This document shows, piece by piece, positions 52,240 to 61,052 of a DNA stretch of 64,000 nt; position 1 is the stretch's first letter, and each line of letters opens with the position of its first letter. The notes beneath the pieces were generated by a model, which worked only from the letters and a program-made list of their open reading frames with translations, did no database searches and had not been told where the DNA came from. The position numbers were made by a program, and so were the translations under genes. Source of the stretch: JACMLD01 sp047602295 (GTDB lineage: Bacteria > Bacteroidota > Bacteroidia > Chitinophagales > Chitinophagaceae); the NCBI GenBank assembly GCA_047602295.1, contig JASGHP010000001.1, positions 4,216,001 through 4,280,000 on the forward strand. The letters run 5' to 3'.

Positions 52240-52372
52240 AGCTGTTAGCTACAAGTTGCAAGCTCTTTTGCATCACCAGTTAAGCAGCTGGTTGTAGTTA
52301 ATAATTTGCACAATGAAGCCGCAATCGCCACTTTCAGCTTGCAGCTAAAAACTTGCAGCTAATAACGTAGCT
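52240..52372. repeat. 7-nt-period AGCT array, two arms between panC and panD
   Basis: Left arm: AGCT at 52240 (first base is the last A of the panC stop), 52247 and 52261, AGTT at 52254. Right arm: AGCT at 52336, 52343 and 52357, AACT at 52350, plus AGCT at 52369. Confidence 0.7.
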
Positions 52373-52410
52373 TGCAGAAATTTTCTCAAAAAACAGCACA
52401 ACACATGCAA

Positions 52411-52755
52411 ATGGACATAGAAGTACTGAAATCGAAAATACACCGTGCCGTTATTACGGAAGCCAATCTTAATTATGTGGGCAGTCTTACACTGGATGAA
52501 GATCTGTTAGACGCAGCCAACCTTATTGAAAATGAAAAAGTGCAGATTGTAAATGTAAACAACGGAACCAGGATTGAAACCTATATCATTAAAGGAAAAA
52601 GAGGATCGGGTGTTTGTTGCCTCAACGGGCCGGCAGCAAGACAAGGAGCTGTAGGTGATATTGTGATTGTAATCTCTTATGCCCGCATGGATTTTGAAGC
52701 CGCCAAAAAATTCAAACCCAGTGTAGTGTTTCCAAAAGAAGGTAACAAGCTGTAA
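52411..52755 (+). CDS. panD: Aspartate 1-decarboxylase proenzyme
   Basis: 114-residue pyruvoyl enzyme that makes beta-alanine from aspartate for pantothenate. Starting at ATG 52411, Gly24-Ser25 falls exactly at the self-cleavage site used by E. coli PanD (YVGSLTLDEDLL), which decides this start over ATG 52405 or an earlier TTG. Other motifs: KSKIHRAVITEANLNY, CCLNGPAARQGAVGDIVIVISYA. The last codons and stop are part of a 7-nt array. Confidence 0.95.
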   Translation: MDIEVLKSKIHRAVITEANLNYVGSLTLDEDLLDAANLIENEKVQIVNVNNGTRIETYIIKGKRGSGVCCLNGPAARQGAVGDIVIVISYARMDFEAAKKFKPSVVFPKEGNKL

Positions 52756-52821
52756 GATATTAGCTGTTAGCCATTAACTAAAAGTTAAGAGCTATTAGAC
52801 ATGAACTATCAGCCATTAATT
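52748..52821. repeat. 7-nt-period array with mixed cores, eleven steps
   Basis: AGCT 52748, (AAGA 52755), AGCT 52762, AGCC 52769, AACT 52776, AGTT 52783, AGCT 52790, AGAC 52797, AACT 52804, AGCC 52811, AATT 52818. The register never slips although the core drifts. The first unit lies in the panD coding sequence. Confidence 0.75.
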
Positions 52822-52891
52822 ATAAAGTAAAAGACAGATATTGCATTGCTAATAAACACAGCCATATCGGCTTAGCCACCATTTCTGAACT

Positions 52892-53941
52892 ATGAAGAAA
52901 AAAGTATTCAGCTTACTGCAATACATCTTGTTCCTTGGCCTGGCTATTTTTTTAGTGTGGTGGAGCCTTGGCAAGATTGAGCACAAAGACTGGCTGGATA
53001 TTAAAGGAGCCTGGCTGCGTGCCGATTTTTGGCTATTGATACCAGTGGTATTGATATTGTTGCTATCACATTTTAGTCGTGCCGTCCGCTGGAAGATATT
53101 GATGCAACCGCTCGACTACTACCCTTCTATACTGAATGTGTTCTGTGCTGTATTGGTTAGTTATATTGCCAATCTGGCTATTCCCCGCCTGGGCGAAGTA
53201 TTAAAATGCACTATCCTTAGCCGTTATGAAAAAGTACCAGCGGATAAACTGGTTGGCACTGTAGTGGCTGAAAGGGCTTTCGATCTGTTATGCCTGGCTA
53301 TTGTATTTGCCATTACATTCTTTACACAGGTAGATGTTATTGGCGATTATGCATCAGGGGTACTGGATAAAATTTTTAATACTGGAGCCAGCGTAAGTTC
53401 CCGCATTATAAAATGGACATTGATCATACTGGTGCTGATTGGTCTTTTCACTACTGTACGCTGGGCATTTAAAAAATTTGCACATATCAGCCTGGTACAA
53501 AAAATAAAAGAAATACTGGGCAATATCTGGCATGGACTTACCAGCATCCGTTATTTAAGAAACAAAGGCTGGTTTATTTTTCATACCGTACTTATCTGGG
53601 TTTGTTACCTGGGTGCTATTCGTGTTGGTATGGAAGCCATGAAGGAAACTACTGTTTATGGCGTAAAAGAATCTTTGTCTGTACTCTGCATGGGCAGCAT
53701 TGGCATGATTGCAACGCAAGGTGGTGTAGGTGCTTATCCGCTGCTGGTGCAGGAAACCATGATGCTCTATGGCCTTACAGAAAATATGGGCAAAGCATTT
53801 GGGTGGCTTCTTTGGCTGGTGCAATTTTTTATGGTGATTGTATTTGGAGCCCTCAGTCTTTTCCTTTTGCCAATTATCAACAGAAAAAAAGAAACAGATG
53901 AAAAACCCGGAAATAATACAACAGAAAATATACACGCTTGA
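52892..53941 (+). CDS. Flippase-like/lysylphosphatidylglycerol synthase-type membrane protein
   Basis: 349-residue protein of the UPF0104/LPG synthase transmembrane family with about eight helices. Motifs: SHFSRAVRWKILMQPL, ANLAIPRLGEVLKCTILSRYEKVP and the late GVGAYPLLVQETM. It lacks the soluble aminoacyl-transferase domain of MprF, so is more like a lipid or precursor flippase. Its 3' end overlaps the heptose adenylyltransferase start by 44 bases, linking it to lipopolysaccharide or surface glycan work. Confidence 0.8.
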   Translation: MKKKVFSLLQYILFLGLAIFLVWWSLGKIEHKDWLDIKGAWLRADFWLLIPVVLILLLSHFSRAVRWKILMQPLDYYPSILNVFCAVLVSYIANLAIPRLGEVLKCTILSRYEKVPADKLVGTVVAERAFDLLCLAIVFAITFFTQVDVIGDYASGVLDKIFNTGASVSSRIIKWTLIILVLIGLFTTVRWAFKKFAHISLVQKIKEILGNIWHGLTSIRYLRNKGWFIFHTVLIWVCYLGAIRVGMEAMKETTVYGVKESLSVLCMGSIGMIATQGGVGAYPLLVQETMMLYGLTENMGKAFGWLLWLVQFFMVIVFGALSLFLLPIINRKKETDEKPGNNTTENIHA

Positions 53942-54389
53942 TAACCTGCTGAGAGAAGTAAAGCGTTGGAAGTTTTTGAAAAAGCAAATTGCATTTACCA
54001 ATGGCTGCTTCGATATTTTGCACGAAGGACATATTTTTTCTTTAAGCCAGGCTGCTAAAGAAGGAGATATATTAATCGTGGGCATTAACTCTGATGCATC
54101 TACCCAAAGGCTGAAAGGCCCTACCCGACCAATAAATAACGAACATAGCCGTGCCTTACTGATTGCATCCCTTATTATTGCAGATGCAGTAGTAGTATTT
54201 GAAGAAGACACACCGCTTGAATTAATCAATGCTATCATGCCCGATACCATTGTAAAAGGCGGAGATTATACCATTGATCAAATAGTTGGCGCAAAAGAAG
54301 TAATTGCCAATGGCGGCAGGGTTGTTATTAATCCGATTGTACAGGGTTTTTCTACAACCGGCATTATTGAAAAAATACACAAGCTTTAA
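53898..54389 (+). CDS. rfaE2: D-glycero-beta-D-manno-heptose 1-phosphate adenylyltransferase
   Basis: 163-residue nucleotidyltransferase that activates heptose 1-phosphate with ATP for lipopolysaccharide core. HIGH-type motif GCFDILHEGHI, then GINSDASTQRLKGPTRPINNEHSRA, VVVFEEDTPLELI and VKGGDYT, and TTGIIEKI at the end. It is the stand-alone C-terminal half of E. coli HldE. ATG 53898 (MKNPEIIQQKI) is preferred; it lies within the previous gene, suggesting coupled translation. Confidence 0.92.
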   Translation: MKNPEIIQQKIYTLDNLLREVKRWKFLKKQIAFTNGCFDILHEGHIFSLSQAAKEGDILIVGINSDASTQRLKGPTRPINNEHSRALLIASLIIADAVVVFEEDTPLELINAIMPDTIVKGGDYTIDQIVGAKEVIANGGRVVINPIVQGFSTTGIIEKIHKL

Positions 54390-54712
54390 TCAATCTTATT
54401 AAATCTATTCTGATTATTAGTCTTATGCGTAGGGCTTGCGCAATGCGTATTGTCTTAAAAAAGCATTAATCTTTCAAACCTTTTTCATTTCCTTAATAAA
54501 TATTTAAACGCAATCCCGAAAGCGTCTTTCACACACTTTTACCTTATATCTTATTACTGTAAACATTTTATTTTCTTCTAATACAGGAAGTCTCTACCTG
54601 TAACGGCTCTCGCATGTTAACAAAAAGGCGATCATGATAATGCAACCATACGCTTCCAAATAACACCTTACTGATTATAATTTTTTTAATCAAACACCAC
54701 AAAAGAACAAAG
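54390..54712. other. 323-base A/T-rich gap
   Basis: No gene seen. Contains short imperfect dyads around 54425-54450 (TGCGTAGGGCTTGCGCAATGCG) and probably the promoter of the beta-barrel gene; I cannot place a clear TAnnTTTG element. Confidence 0.45.
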
Positions 54713-55288
54713 ATGAAAAAAGTATTATTTGTAGCGATCGTTTTAGCTGTAGTTTCAAAAAATGTAAATGCGCAGACAGGTTCTATTCTGGTAGGCGGCA
54801 GTATTGATTTTTCCAGTGCTAAAACAGCGGGGATAACTTCCGATACTAAAACAACCAATTTTGCATTTTCACCAACAGTAGGCTATCAATTTAACGAAAA
54901 TTGGACTGCGGGTTTAGTAGCTGATATTGGTTCCAGCAAAACCACTGTTCCCAATGTAACGTCAACAACAACTGTATTCGATATTGGCCCTTTCATCCGT
55001 TATGCAAAAAGCATTTCTAACACTTTTGCAGTATATGGCCAGTTGCAAGGCGCATTTGGAACTCAAAAAGAAAATAGTGTAAGATCATCTTTAGCTGACA
55101 TCAAAGCTTTTCCTGCATTATTCATCAATTTTGGACACAGTTTTGGTTTAAACTTTTCCGTTGGCGGTATTGAATACAACTCTTCAAAACCTTCTGGCAG
55201 TAGTGCAAGCAACGAATTCAGTTTTACTTTTGGAAGAGCTGTTGGTATTGGTATCTCTAAAAACTTTGGAGGCGGTAAGAAAAAATAA
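54713..55288 (+). CDS. Small outer-membrane beta-barrel protein
   Basis: 191 residues: signal peptide (1-20, ends NVNAQ), then alternating beta strands typical of an eight-stranded barrel (GSILVGGSIDFSS, FAFSPTVGYQFNENWTAGLVADIGSS, FDIGPFIRYAKSIS, TFAVYGQLQGAFG, INFGHSFGLNFSVGGIEY). The C-terminus is GIGISKNFGGGKKK, with the usual aromatic end followed by a basic tail. Closed by its own terminator. Function unknown; such barrels are abundant in Bacteroidota. Confidence 0.82.
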   Translation: MKKVLFVAIVLAVVSKNVNAQTGSILVGGSIDFSSAKTAGITSDTKTTNFAFSPTVGYQFNENWTAGLVADIGSSKTTVPNVTSTTTVFDIGPFIRYAKSISNTFAVYGQLQGAFGTQKENSVRSSLADIKAFPALFINFGHSFGLNFSVGGIEYNSSKPSGSSASNEFSFTFGRAVGIGISKNFGGGKKK

Positions 55289-55306
55289 TTCATCGCTGGT
55301 ACACAT

Positions 55307-55340
55307 AAAAAACGTCCTGCAATTTCAGGGCGTTTTTTTA
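55307..55340 (+). terminator. Rho-independent terminator of the beta-barrel gene
   Basis: AAAAAACGTCCTG pairs with CAGGGCGTTTTTT (one G-T pair) around a six-base loop, ending in seven T. Confidence 0.85.
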
Positions 55341-55422
55341 TTTTATGCTATTCTATATTCAAACGATATTTTTTGACTGCTTATCTTTAACAACGGCAAT
55401 CCCCTATCTTTATATTCAGTAC

Positions 55423-55785
55423 ATGCTGAAAAAATCATTCGCCATATTTGCTTTGTCAGTTTTCTTTCTTGCGCATTTCGGCAGGATGATAAATTATCTC
55501 TATTGCAATTTGCAGACCTATGTGCAAACAGCCAGCTTTGCCTGCGATTGCGAAAAGCAATTATTAGCCGGACTTGTGCATGACAATAATACGCACCAGG
55601 AGCAATCGCCAAAAAATATTGCCACCCCTGCGCAGGATGAAGCTTGCTATTATTTACCTGTGCATGAAATAACATCATTCCATACAATCGTTCTTTCTAA
55701 GATATGGCCTGCTGCCAATAACCAGTCGCTTTATCAGCAATTCAGTTTCAGCATTTTTCGTCCCCCGCTTCAAATATCTGCCTGA
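55423..55785 (+). CDS. Uncharacterised small exported or membrane protein
   Basis: 120 residues from ATG 55423 (MLKKSFAIFALSVFFLAHFGRM): one N-terminal hydrophobic helix that could be an anchor, then a hydrophilic part with CNLQTYVQTASFACDCEKQLL and HDNNTHQEQ. The pattern of Cys and His residues might bind metal, but nothing proves it. I prefer this start to ATG 55345, which would add an unrelated hydrophobic leader. TATCTTTA, close to a -7 element, lies just upstream. Confidence 0.6.
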   Translation: MLKKSFAIFALSVFFLAHFGRMINYLYCNLQTYVQTASFACDCEKQLLAGLVHDNNTHQEQSPKNIATPAQDEACYYLPVHEITSFHTIVLSKIWPAANNQSLYQQFSFSIFRPPLQISA

Positions 55786-55962
55786 AATTAATTTATCCTT
55801 TATTGTTAAACTGGCATTCGCAAAGCCAATGATTTTATGCATTCAAAAATTGAATGACAATTAATCATTGCAACGCTTTCGTGTGCTTAATTTTTTATTC
55901 AATCGCTAATAGAAATCATACCATGGAATCTATCGGCATTCACCATCATTAAACTACTTACA

Positions 55963-56856
55963 ATGAAAATTATTTGCATAGCTGCAATAGCAGTACTTTG
56001 TTTTAGCTGTAACCGAAAAGCAGCTCTTTCTACTAATAGCCACCCCGTTTTAAATTATACAGATAGTCGTGGTAACCAGCAATTACTGGGCACGCACAAA
56101 CTTTCTGATCTGCAGCAAGCACCTTATGCCGAATGGTTTGATAAAAACTACGACAGTTACAAGACTGATTCAGTTACGGCAGAAAAACTGAAACCCTTAG
56201 TAAAAAACAAACGTTTTGAAATTTATATGGGCACCTGGTGTGGCGATAGCAAACGTGAAGTGCCGCGTATGTACAAAATACTTGCTTACGCAGGTGTTTC
56301 ACCCAGTCAAATACAGTTGGTGATGCTGGACAATCGCGATAGCGTATACAAGCAAAGCCCGCAACACGAAGAGAAAAACAAAAACATTCATCGTGTTCCT
56401 GATTTGCTTGTTTATGAAAATCACCAAGAGCTTAACCGCATTATAGAATACCCGGTAACCTCTATTGAAAAAGATTTGCTTGCTATCCTTCAGCAGCAAA
56501 ACTATCAACCCAATTATAAAGGAGCCGCTTTTTTGCAACAACTAACAGCTAGAGGAGTGCCGCCATTAAGTGACACCACCGAGTTGGCGAATAAAATAAA
56601 AACTCTTGTACAAAATGCTGCAGAGCTTAATAGCCTGGGCTATGTTTGGATGGCAGCAAAAGAAACAGATAAGTCATTGCTTGCATTTCACCTGAATGCA
56701 TGCCTCTACCCTACAGTTGCCAATGTATATGACAGCCTGGGGGAAATCTATTTGAAACTGCATAAAAAGGAGGTAGCGATTTTGTATTACCGAAAGGTTA
56801 TTGATATCGACCCGAAAAATGCCAACGCTTTGAAGATGCTGCAGCAGTTGCAATAA
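55963..56856 (+). CDS. Thioredoxin-fold lipoprotein with C-terminal TPR
   Basis: 297 residues. Lipobox CFSC (Cys16). A thioredoxin-like domain (about 85-180) has MGTWCGDSKREVPR in place of WCxxC: only Cys93 remains, a CxxS site, so it cannot form the usual disulfide. The C-terminal 60 residues form TPR-like helices (NVYDSLGEIYLKLHKKEVAILYYRKVIDIDPKN). Probably periplasmic, lipid-anchored; may act as a monothiol or chaperone-like protein. Single gene. Confidence 0.75.
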   Translation: MKIICIAAIAVLCFSCNRKAALSTNSHPVLNYTDSRGNQQLLGTHKLSDLQQAPYAEWFDKNYDSYKTDSVTAEKLKPLVKNKRFEIYMGTWCGDSKREVPRMYKILAYAGVSPSQIQLVMLDNRDSVYKQSPQHEEKNKNIHRVPDLLVYENHQELNRIIEYPVTSIEKDLLAILQQQNYQPNYKGAAFLQQLTARGVPPLSDTTELANKIKTLVQNAAELNSLGYVWMAAKETDKSLLAFHLNACLYPTVANVYDSLGEIYLKLHKKEVAILYYRKVIDIDPKNANALKMLQQLQ

Positions 56857-56884
56857 AAAGAAAAAAAATTGTTGGTAGCAGGCG

Positions 56885-56946
56885 CTTAGGTGGGTTTGAT
56901 TGGTAAAAATCGTATTGTGAGAAATAAACCAATCGGCTCACCTAAG
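56885..56946. repeat. Imperfect long inverted repeat
   Basis: CTTAGGTG (56885-56892) and CACCTAAG (56939-56946) enclose a second pair, ATTGGT (56899-56904) and ACCAAT (56928-56933). No T tract follows, so it is a weak terminator candidate for the preceding gene at best. Confidence 0.55.
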
Positions 56947-56972
56947 TTATATTTAAAAAAAGGCTAATGACA

Positions 56973-57059
56973 AGTGGAAAGTAGCTAGTGGGCTGATGAG
57001 GATAAACAACATATTTCGGGTGAAAAGACTTACCACTTAAAACTTAAAACATACAACTT
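56973..57059. repeat. 7-nt-period AGTG/ACTT array, two arms
   Basis: Left arm: AGTG 56973, AGTA 56980, AGTG 56987. Right arm: ACTT at 57028, 57035 and 57042, ACAT 57049, ACTT 57056. The last unit contains the stop codon of the DUF4294 gene (57058-57060). Confidence 0.7.
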
Positions 57060-57738
57060 AGCGGACATACATTCTTTCTACTTCCTGCACAATGGATTCT
57101 ATTTCTTTGTCATCACCTTGCGCATCATACGGTTGTTTTAAATTGGTGCTGAAGAAAAAAGCCACCGTCTGGTATAATCTTGCGGTAAGGCCGCCTTTGT
57201 ATTCCTTTATAATTTCATAGCAGTTGTTGCCTGTTTGCCGGTTGATAAGCTTCATCAATACTTTTCCCTGGTAGACAGAAAGATTGGTAAGCGGATCTGT
57301 AAACTCTTTGCGCAATTCTGCTTCACGGGTTTTTATATATGCTTTGCGATCACTTTTCTCCGGCATCTTTTCAATCTTTGCATTGATATCGTTTAATACA
57401 GCACCGGCACGACGTGCGTATGGATAAGTTACATAAACCGCATTGCGCAACCTTGTCCACTTTTCAATTCGTTCCTTCATGCCAGGAGGACCGGGTTTGC
57501 TAATCCAGAAATTCTCCAGCGTCTTTGCAGGCATTAATATTCCTTCTTCGCTGATTTTTGCAGGCACCATAATAGTATCATTAGGCCCCAGTTCCGGATG
57601 TTGTACTTGCTGAAAAATAGAATCCTGCCTTTGCCGGACACTGTCTACCTGCGCACTTACGGCGTTTGCTGTTAAAAGCAAAACCGCCAGCAATACTGTT
57701 ACAGCCAGAAAATGTTTATAGATAGCGGAAAAGCGCAT
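57058..57738 (-). CDS. DUF4294 protein, exported
   Basis: 226 residues, signal peptide about 1-29 (ends VSAQ), then the DUF4294 region: KWTRLRNAVYVTYPYARRAGAVLNDINAKI, VLMKLINRQTGNNCYEIIKEYKGGLTARLYQTVAFFFSTNLKQPYD. This family is restricted in my knowledge to Bacteroidota and has no assigned function; the conserved RQTGNNCYEIIKEYKGG motif is fully present. Single gene, 3' end inside a 7-nt array. Confidence 0.85.
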   Translation of the reverse strand: MRFSAIYKHFLAVTVLLAVLLLTANAVSAQVDSVRQRQDSIFQQVQHPELGPNDTIMVPAKISEEGILMPAKTLENFWISKPGPPGMKERIEKWTRLRNAVYVTYPYARRAGAVLNDINAKIEKMPEKSDRKAYIKTREAELRKEFTDPLTNLSVYQGKVLMKLINRQTGNNCYEIIKEYKGGLTARLYQTVAFFFSTNLKQPYDAQGDDKEIESIVQEVERMYVR

Positions 57739-57876
57739 TGGGTAAATTTACAAACTCGGTCTTGTTAATCCTAGCGAGGACAGAAAAGTAACCCAAAACG
57801 CTGTTATTGATATGCAAAAACCGTTGTAAAAGTTCTCTTCGTATTGAATCTCACCCCATTGGCAGAAAATAATGTG

Positions 57877-60363
57877 CTACACCTCTGCTTCCGATGGCAC
57901 ACTCCGAAGGCTTGCTTTTTTAACGGTGTGAAGTAAGACATACCTTCTGCGCATGCTTACTACAAAACCTGCAATCATAATAATTGTGCCCAACCAAACA
58001 AGGTTGATATGCGGAAATTCATATGCTTTCAATGCCACATAAGGCACCATTTGCGAAGACGATTTTACTTGTATTTCAAAAGTATTGTTTTGATTGTTTA
58101 CACTGGTAAAACCAATGGCCAAACCTTGTGCAAAAACAGTATCAAAAATAAACCTTGAGTCAAATCCCTTCCAAAATATAGCAGGAGTTGCACGGTATTT
58201 CATGCTATCTCTTGATACGATATTGATATCTGCAACTATTAATGTATCACCCGCTTTTGCAGTATGTCTTGTGTCAGTAGGATTGATACCCACTTTATTC
58301 AGGATCATGTATCCATCATTATAGTAGATGGTATCCTTCAGCTTTACATGGTATTTTTTAAATTGGGCTGTATCGTTTCCATCATCAAGACTAGTGGCAC
58401 TTACATACGTGAAAACATCCTTGTTCCAATAATGCCTGGAATCAGGATTACCGGAAGCCCCCTCCTGCCCTTTGGTAGCCTTTATAAAATTGGGATACAA
58501 TGTAAACCTCTCACCGGTTTCTTTATGCTCAAAATCTATTTTAAAGTAAGTGATATTGCCATGCTGACCAGTACTGTCTTTGTTTTGATAAGTAGCCCAG
58601 TACTTGCCCATGTCTGAACGCAGCCCTTTTATAAGCGTCAGGTTCTCCATGGGGTTTTCCTTGGATGTCTTTGGATCAAAATTCAACAGGAAGCCCCTGT
58701 TTTTTGATAGTACATCTTTCTTAGAAGAAGTAACTAAGACACCCAGTAACAACAATCCAAAACCAAGGTGCGCAATGGAGCCACCAGCGGCTTTCAGGTT
58801 TCCGTTAAGGCCATTCCACATGTAAGTTGCATTGGCAATTACTGCATATACACTGGCAAAAATAGCCAGGTGAATTGCTCCAAGGAAACCGGCACCGTGT
58901 TTATAGAAATTGATATCGCCAAAGAAACTTATCAGCAATGATAATATCAGCGCAACCACAGTAGGTATACCGGCTTTCTTTATAAACACCCCCTTGGGTG
59001 TATCCTTATAACGCAGGTATTGCGCAACTGCCGTTAATATTCCTATTACCACGGCCACAAACACCTGTATTTTGTTGTACGCAAATTCCGGATCTTCAGG
59101 AACAGAGGTGGTTTTACCAGCAATCTTATTGTAAATGGGTGTAAAAGATGTCTGCCAGCTAATTACCAAAGCCGCAAGAAACAATACCAACGATCCAATA
59201 AACATCCAGAACTCCCTGGAATAGGTATTCTCCTCTTTAACAATATGCGGAATGGCTTTGTAACGTACACCAAATAGCAAAAGCGATGGCACAATGAATA
59301 CTGCCATTAACAAGATCAATTGCATGTTCATGTTGTTCTCTACAAATGCATGCACAGACAAATCTCCTAATATTCCACTGCGGGTTAAGAACGTAGAGAA
59401 AAGCACCAACGAAAAAGAAAGAATAAAAAACAGGTAAGTAGCCCTTAAAGAATGACCAGTTGCATTGAAGACTAACAATGTATGCAAACCTGCTACCATC
59501 ACCAGCCAGGGCACCAGTGATGCGTTCTCTACAGGGTCCCATGCCCAAAAGCCTCCAAAGGTTAATGCTTCATATGCCCAGGCTGCCCCCATCATTACTC
59601 CCAACCCAAGTATGCCACCAGAGAAAAGCGACCAGGGCAGCACTACTTTCGTCCATCCGGTATAATCTTTTTTCCAGAGACTGGCTATAGCATATGCAAA
59701 AGGAACTAACGTAGATGCAAATCCCAAAAACAATATAGGCGGATGTATTACCATCCAGTAGTTCTGTAATAATTGGTTTAATCCCTGCCCATCTTTCATT
59801 ACGGAAAGGCTCATATAATCGGGTCTGCTGAAAATAGGAGCCGATTGCATATTCTCCATCTGGCGCACCAATAAAAAAGGATTGATACCAATGCGTGTGC
59901 TGCCGAAGTACAAACCAATAATCATGGTGGCAAGGCAAACTTGTGCAAAGCTCATTACCGTCATCACAGGTGCTTCCCATTTACCGGCACGAAACATTAA
60001 CACCAGCCCCAGTACGCAATGCCAGATAGTCCATAATAGAAAACTTCCCTCCTGGGCCTCCCAGATACAAGCAAAAAGATAACTGGTATTTAATGCAAGG
60101 CTGGAGTGGTTCCAGGCATATGCATATTCAAACTTGTGGGTAAAAACAATATAGAAGATGTTTGCTAAAACTGAAAAAACAGCAACGCATTCTATACCGA
60201 AAGCGATCCTTGCCAGGCGTTTCCAGCTAGCCGCAGCATCCGGCATGTTGGCATTGGCGCTTTTAAAATAAGCGATGGTGGCAACCAGTGAAGCAATAAA
60301 GCAAAGTGCAGTTAGAAAATGGCCCAACTGGCCGGGAAAAAGATGCTCACCAATAAAATTCAT
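57877..60363 (-). CDS. ccmF: Cytochrome c haem lyase CcmF-type (CcsA/CcmF/NrfE)
   Basis: 828-residue polytopic protein of cytochrome c maturation system I. About 15 hydrophobic helices; the WWD haem-handling segment GGFWAWDPVENASLVPWL and conserved membrane histidines (IHPPILFLGF, GHSLRATY) are present, and a large periplasmic domain (about 560-790) precedes the last helix. It acts with CcmE to attach haem to apocytochromes. The ccmE gene is 17 bases upstream, so the pair form an operon. Confidence 0.93.
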   Translation of the reverse strand: MNFIGEHLFPGQLGHFLTALCFIASLVATIAYFKSANANMPDAAASWKRLARIAFGIECVAVFSVLANIFYIVFTHKFEYAYAWNHSSLALNTSYLFACIWEAQEGSFLLWTIWHCVLGLVLMFRAGKWEAPVMTVMSFAQVCLATMIIGLYFGSTRIGINPFLLVRQMENMQSAPIFSRPDYMSLSVMKDGQGLNQLLQNYWMVIHPPILFLGFASTLVPFAYAIASLWKKDYTGWTKVVLPWSLFSGGILGLGVMMGAAWAYEALTFGGFWAWDPVENASLVPWLVMVAGLHTLLVFNATGHSLRATYLFFILSFSLVLFSTFLTRSGILGDLSVHAFVENNMNMQLILLMAVFIVPSLLLFGVRYKAIPHIVKEENTYSREFWMFIGSLVLFLAALVISWQTSFTPIYNKIAGKTTSVPEDPEFAYNKIQVFVAVVIGILTAVAQYLRYKDTPKGVFIKKAGIPTVVALILSLLISFFGDINFYKHGAGFLGAIHLAIFASVYAVIANATYMWNGLNGNLKAAGGSIAHLGFGLLLLGVLVTSSKKDVLSKNRGFLLNFDPKTSKENPMENLTLIKGLRSDMGKYWATYQNKDSTGQHGNITYFKIDFEHKETGERFTLYPNFIKATKGQEGASGNPDSRHYWNKDVFTYVSATSLDDGNDTAQFKKYHVKLKDTIYYNDGYMILNKVGINPTDTRHTAKAGDTLIVADINIVSRDSMKYRATPAIFWKGFDSRFIFDTVFAQGLAIGFTSVNNQNNTFEIQVKSSSQMVPYVALKAYEFPHINLVWLGTIIMIAGFVVSMRRRYVLLHTVKKASLRSVPSEAEV

Positions 60364-60380
60364 GGCAGTGGATTAATGGA

Positions 60381-60788
60381 TTAATTAGTTATCGTAAGGT
60401 TCTTTTTTATTACGTTGGGATCATCTTTGTATTTGGAAGGACATTTCATGAGCATGTCTTTGCACTCAAACAACCCGTTTTGCATTTTGCCATTCAATAC
60501 AAGTCTTTCGCTCTTTTCAAAATCCGGTGGCTTTGAATTGCGGAATATCACTTTTGTAGTATTGCCCAAAGTATCAATGGCCGTAAAGCTCATGTAATTG
60601 GGATCTTTCGCTGCATTGTATTCTACCGGCTGTGTTTTATCTACTTTGGCAATCAATCGCACAAACTGTCCTTCCTTTTGCTTGGCAGAAGCAACAGTTT
60701 CATAAGTGGTAAGATTGCCGGTATAACTTACCAGCACGGCAATGGCGGCTGCAATTAAAACAAGAATAACAATGTGCGTCTTCTTCAT
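60381..60788 (-). CDS. ccmE: Haem chaperone CcmE, CXXXY variant
   Basis: 135 residues: one N-terminal anchor helix (5-22) and an OB-fold beta barrel (VRLIAKVDKTQPVEYN ... KVIFRNSKPPDF ... VLNGKMQNGLFECKDMLMKCPSKY). In E. coli CcmE haem is held by the His of HxxxY; here the matching place reads CPSKY (Cys116, Tyr120). The Cys version is established for a minority of bacteria and archaea. Length is normal. First gene of the ccmE-ccmF operon. Confidence 0.9.
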   Translation of the reverse strand: MKKTHIVILVLIAAAIAVLVSYTGNLTTYETVASAKQKEGQFVRLIAKVDKTQPVEYNAAKDPNYMSFTAIDTLGNTTKVIFRNSKPPDFEKSERLVLNGKMQNGLFECKDMLMKCPSKYKDDPNVIKKNLTITN

Positions 60789-60990
60789 AAATCAGTTTTC
60801 GGTGGCAAAATTAGTCCAAAAAAAATGATTGGGCAGCCTCTGTTAGATGATATGTTGCAAATAGTGATGAATTGTTGAGCAGAAGCAGCTTATCAGCCCT
60901 CAAAAACCATCCTGCGCAATAAAAGTTCACCAATTAAAAAAAATATTTTAACAACTGTTAGTTTTCATTTTTGCTCGTGCATAGCATTTT

Positions 60991-61020
60991 TTTGCGTCTA
61001 TTCAATACTGCATTAACTTG
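60991..61020 (+). promoter_or_regulatory. Candidate promoter of the ureohydrolase gene
   Basis: TTTG (60991-60994), 19-base spacer, TAACTTG (61014-61020): a near match to the Bacteroidota consensus, 32 bases before the ATG at 61053. Confidence 0.45.
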
Positions 61021-61052
61021 CGCAGCGTTTATTACACAGAATTCTATAACAA

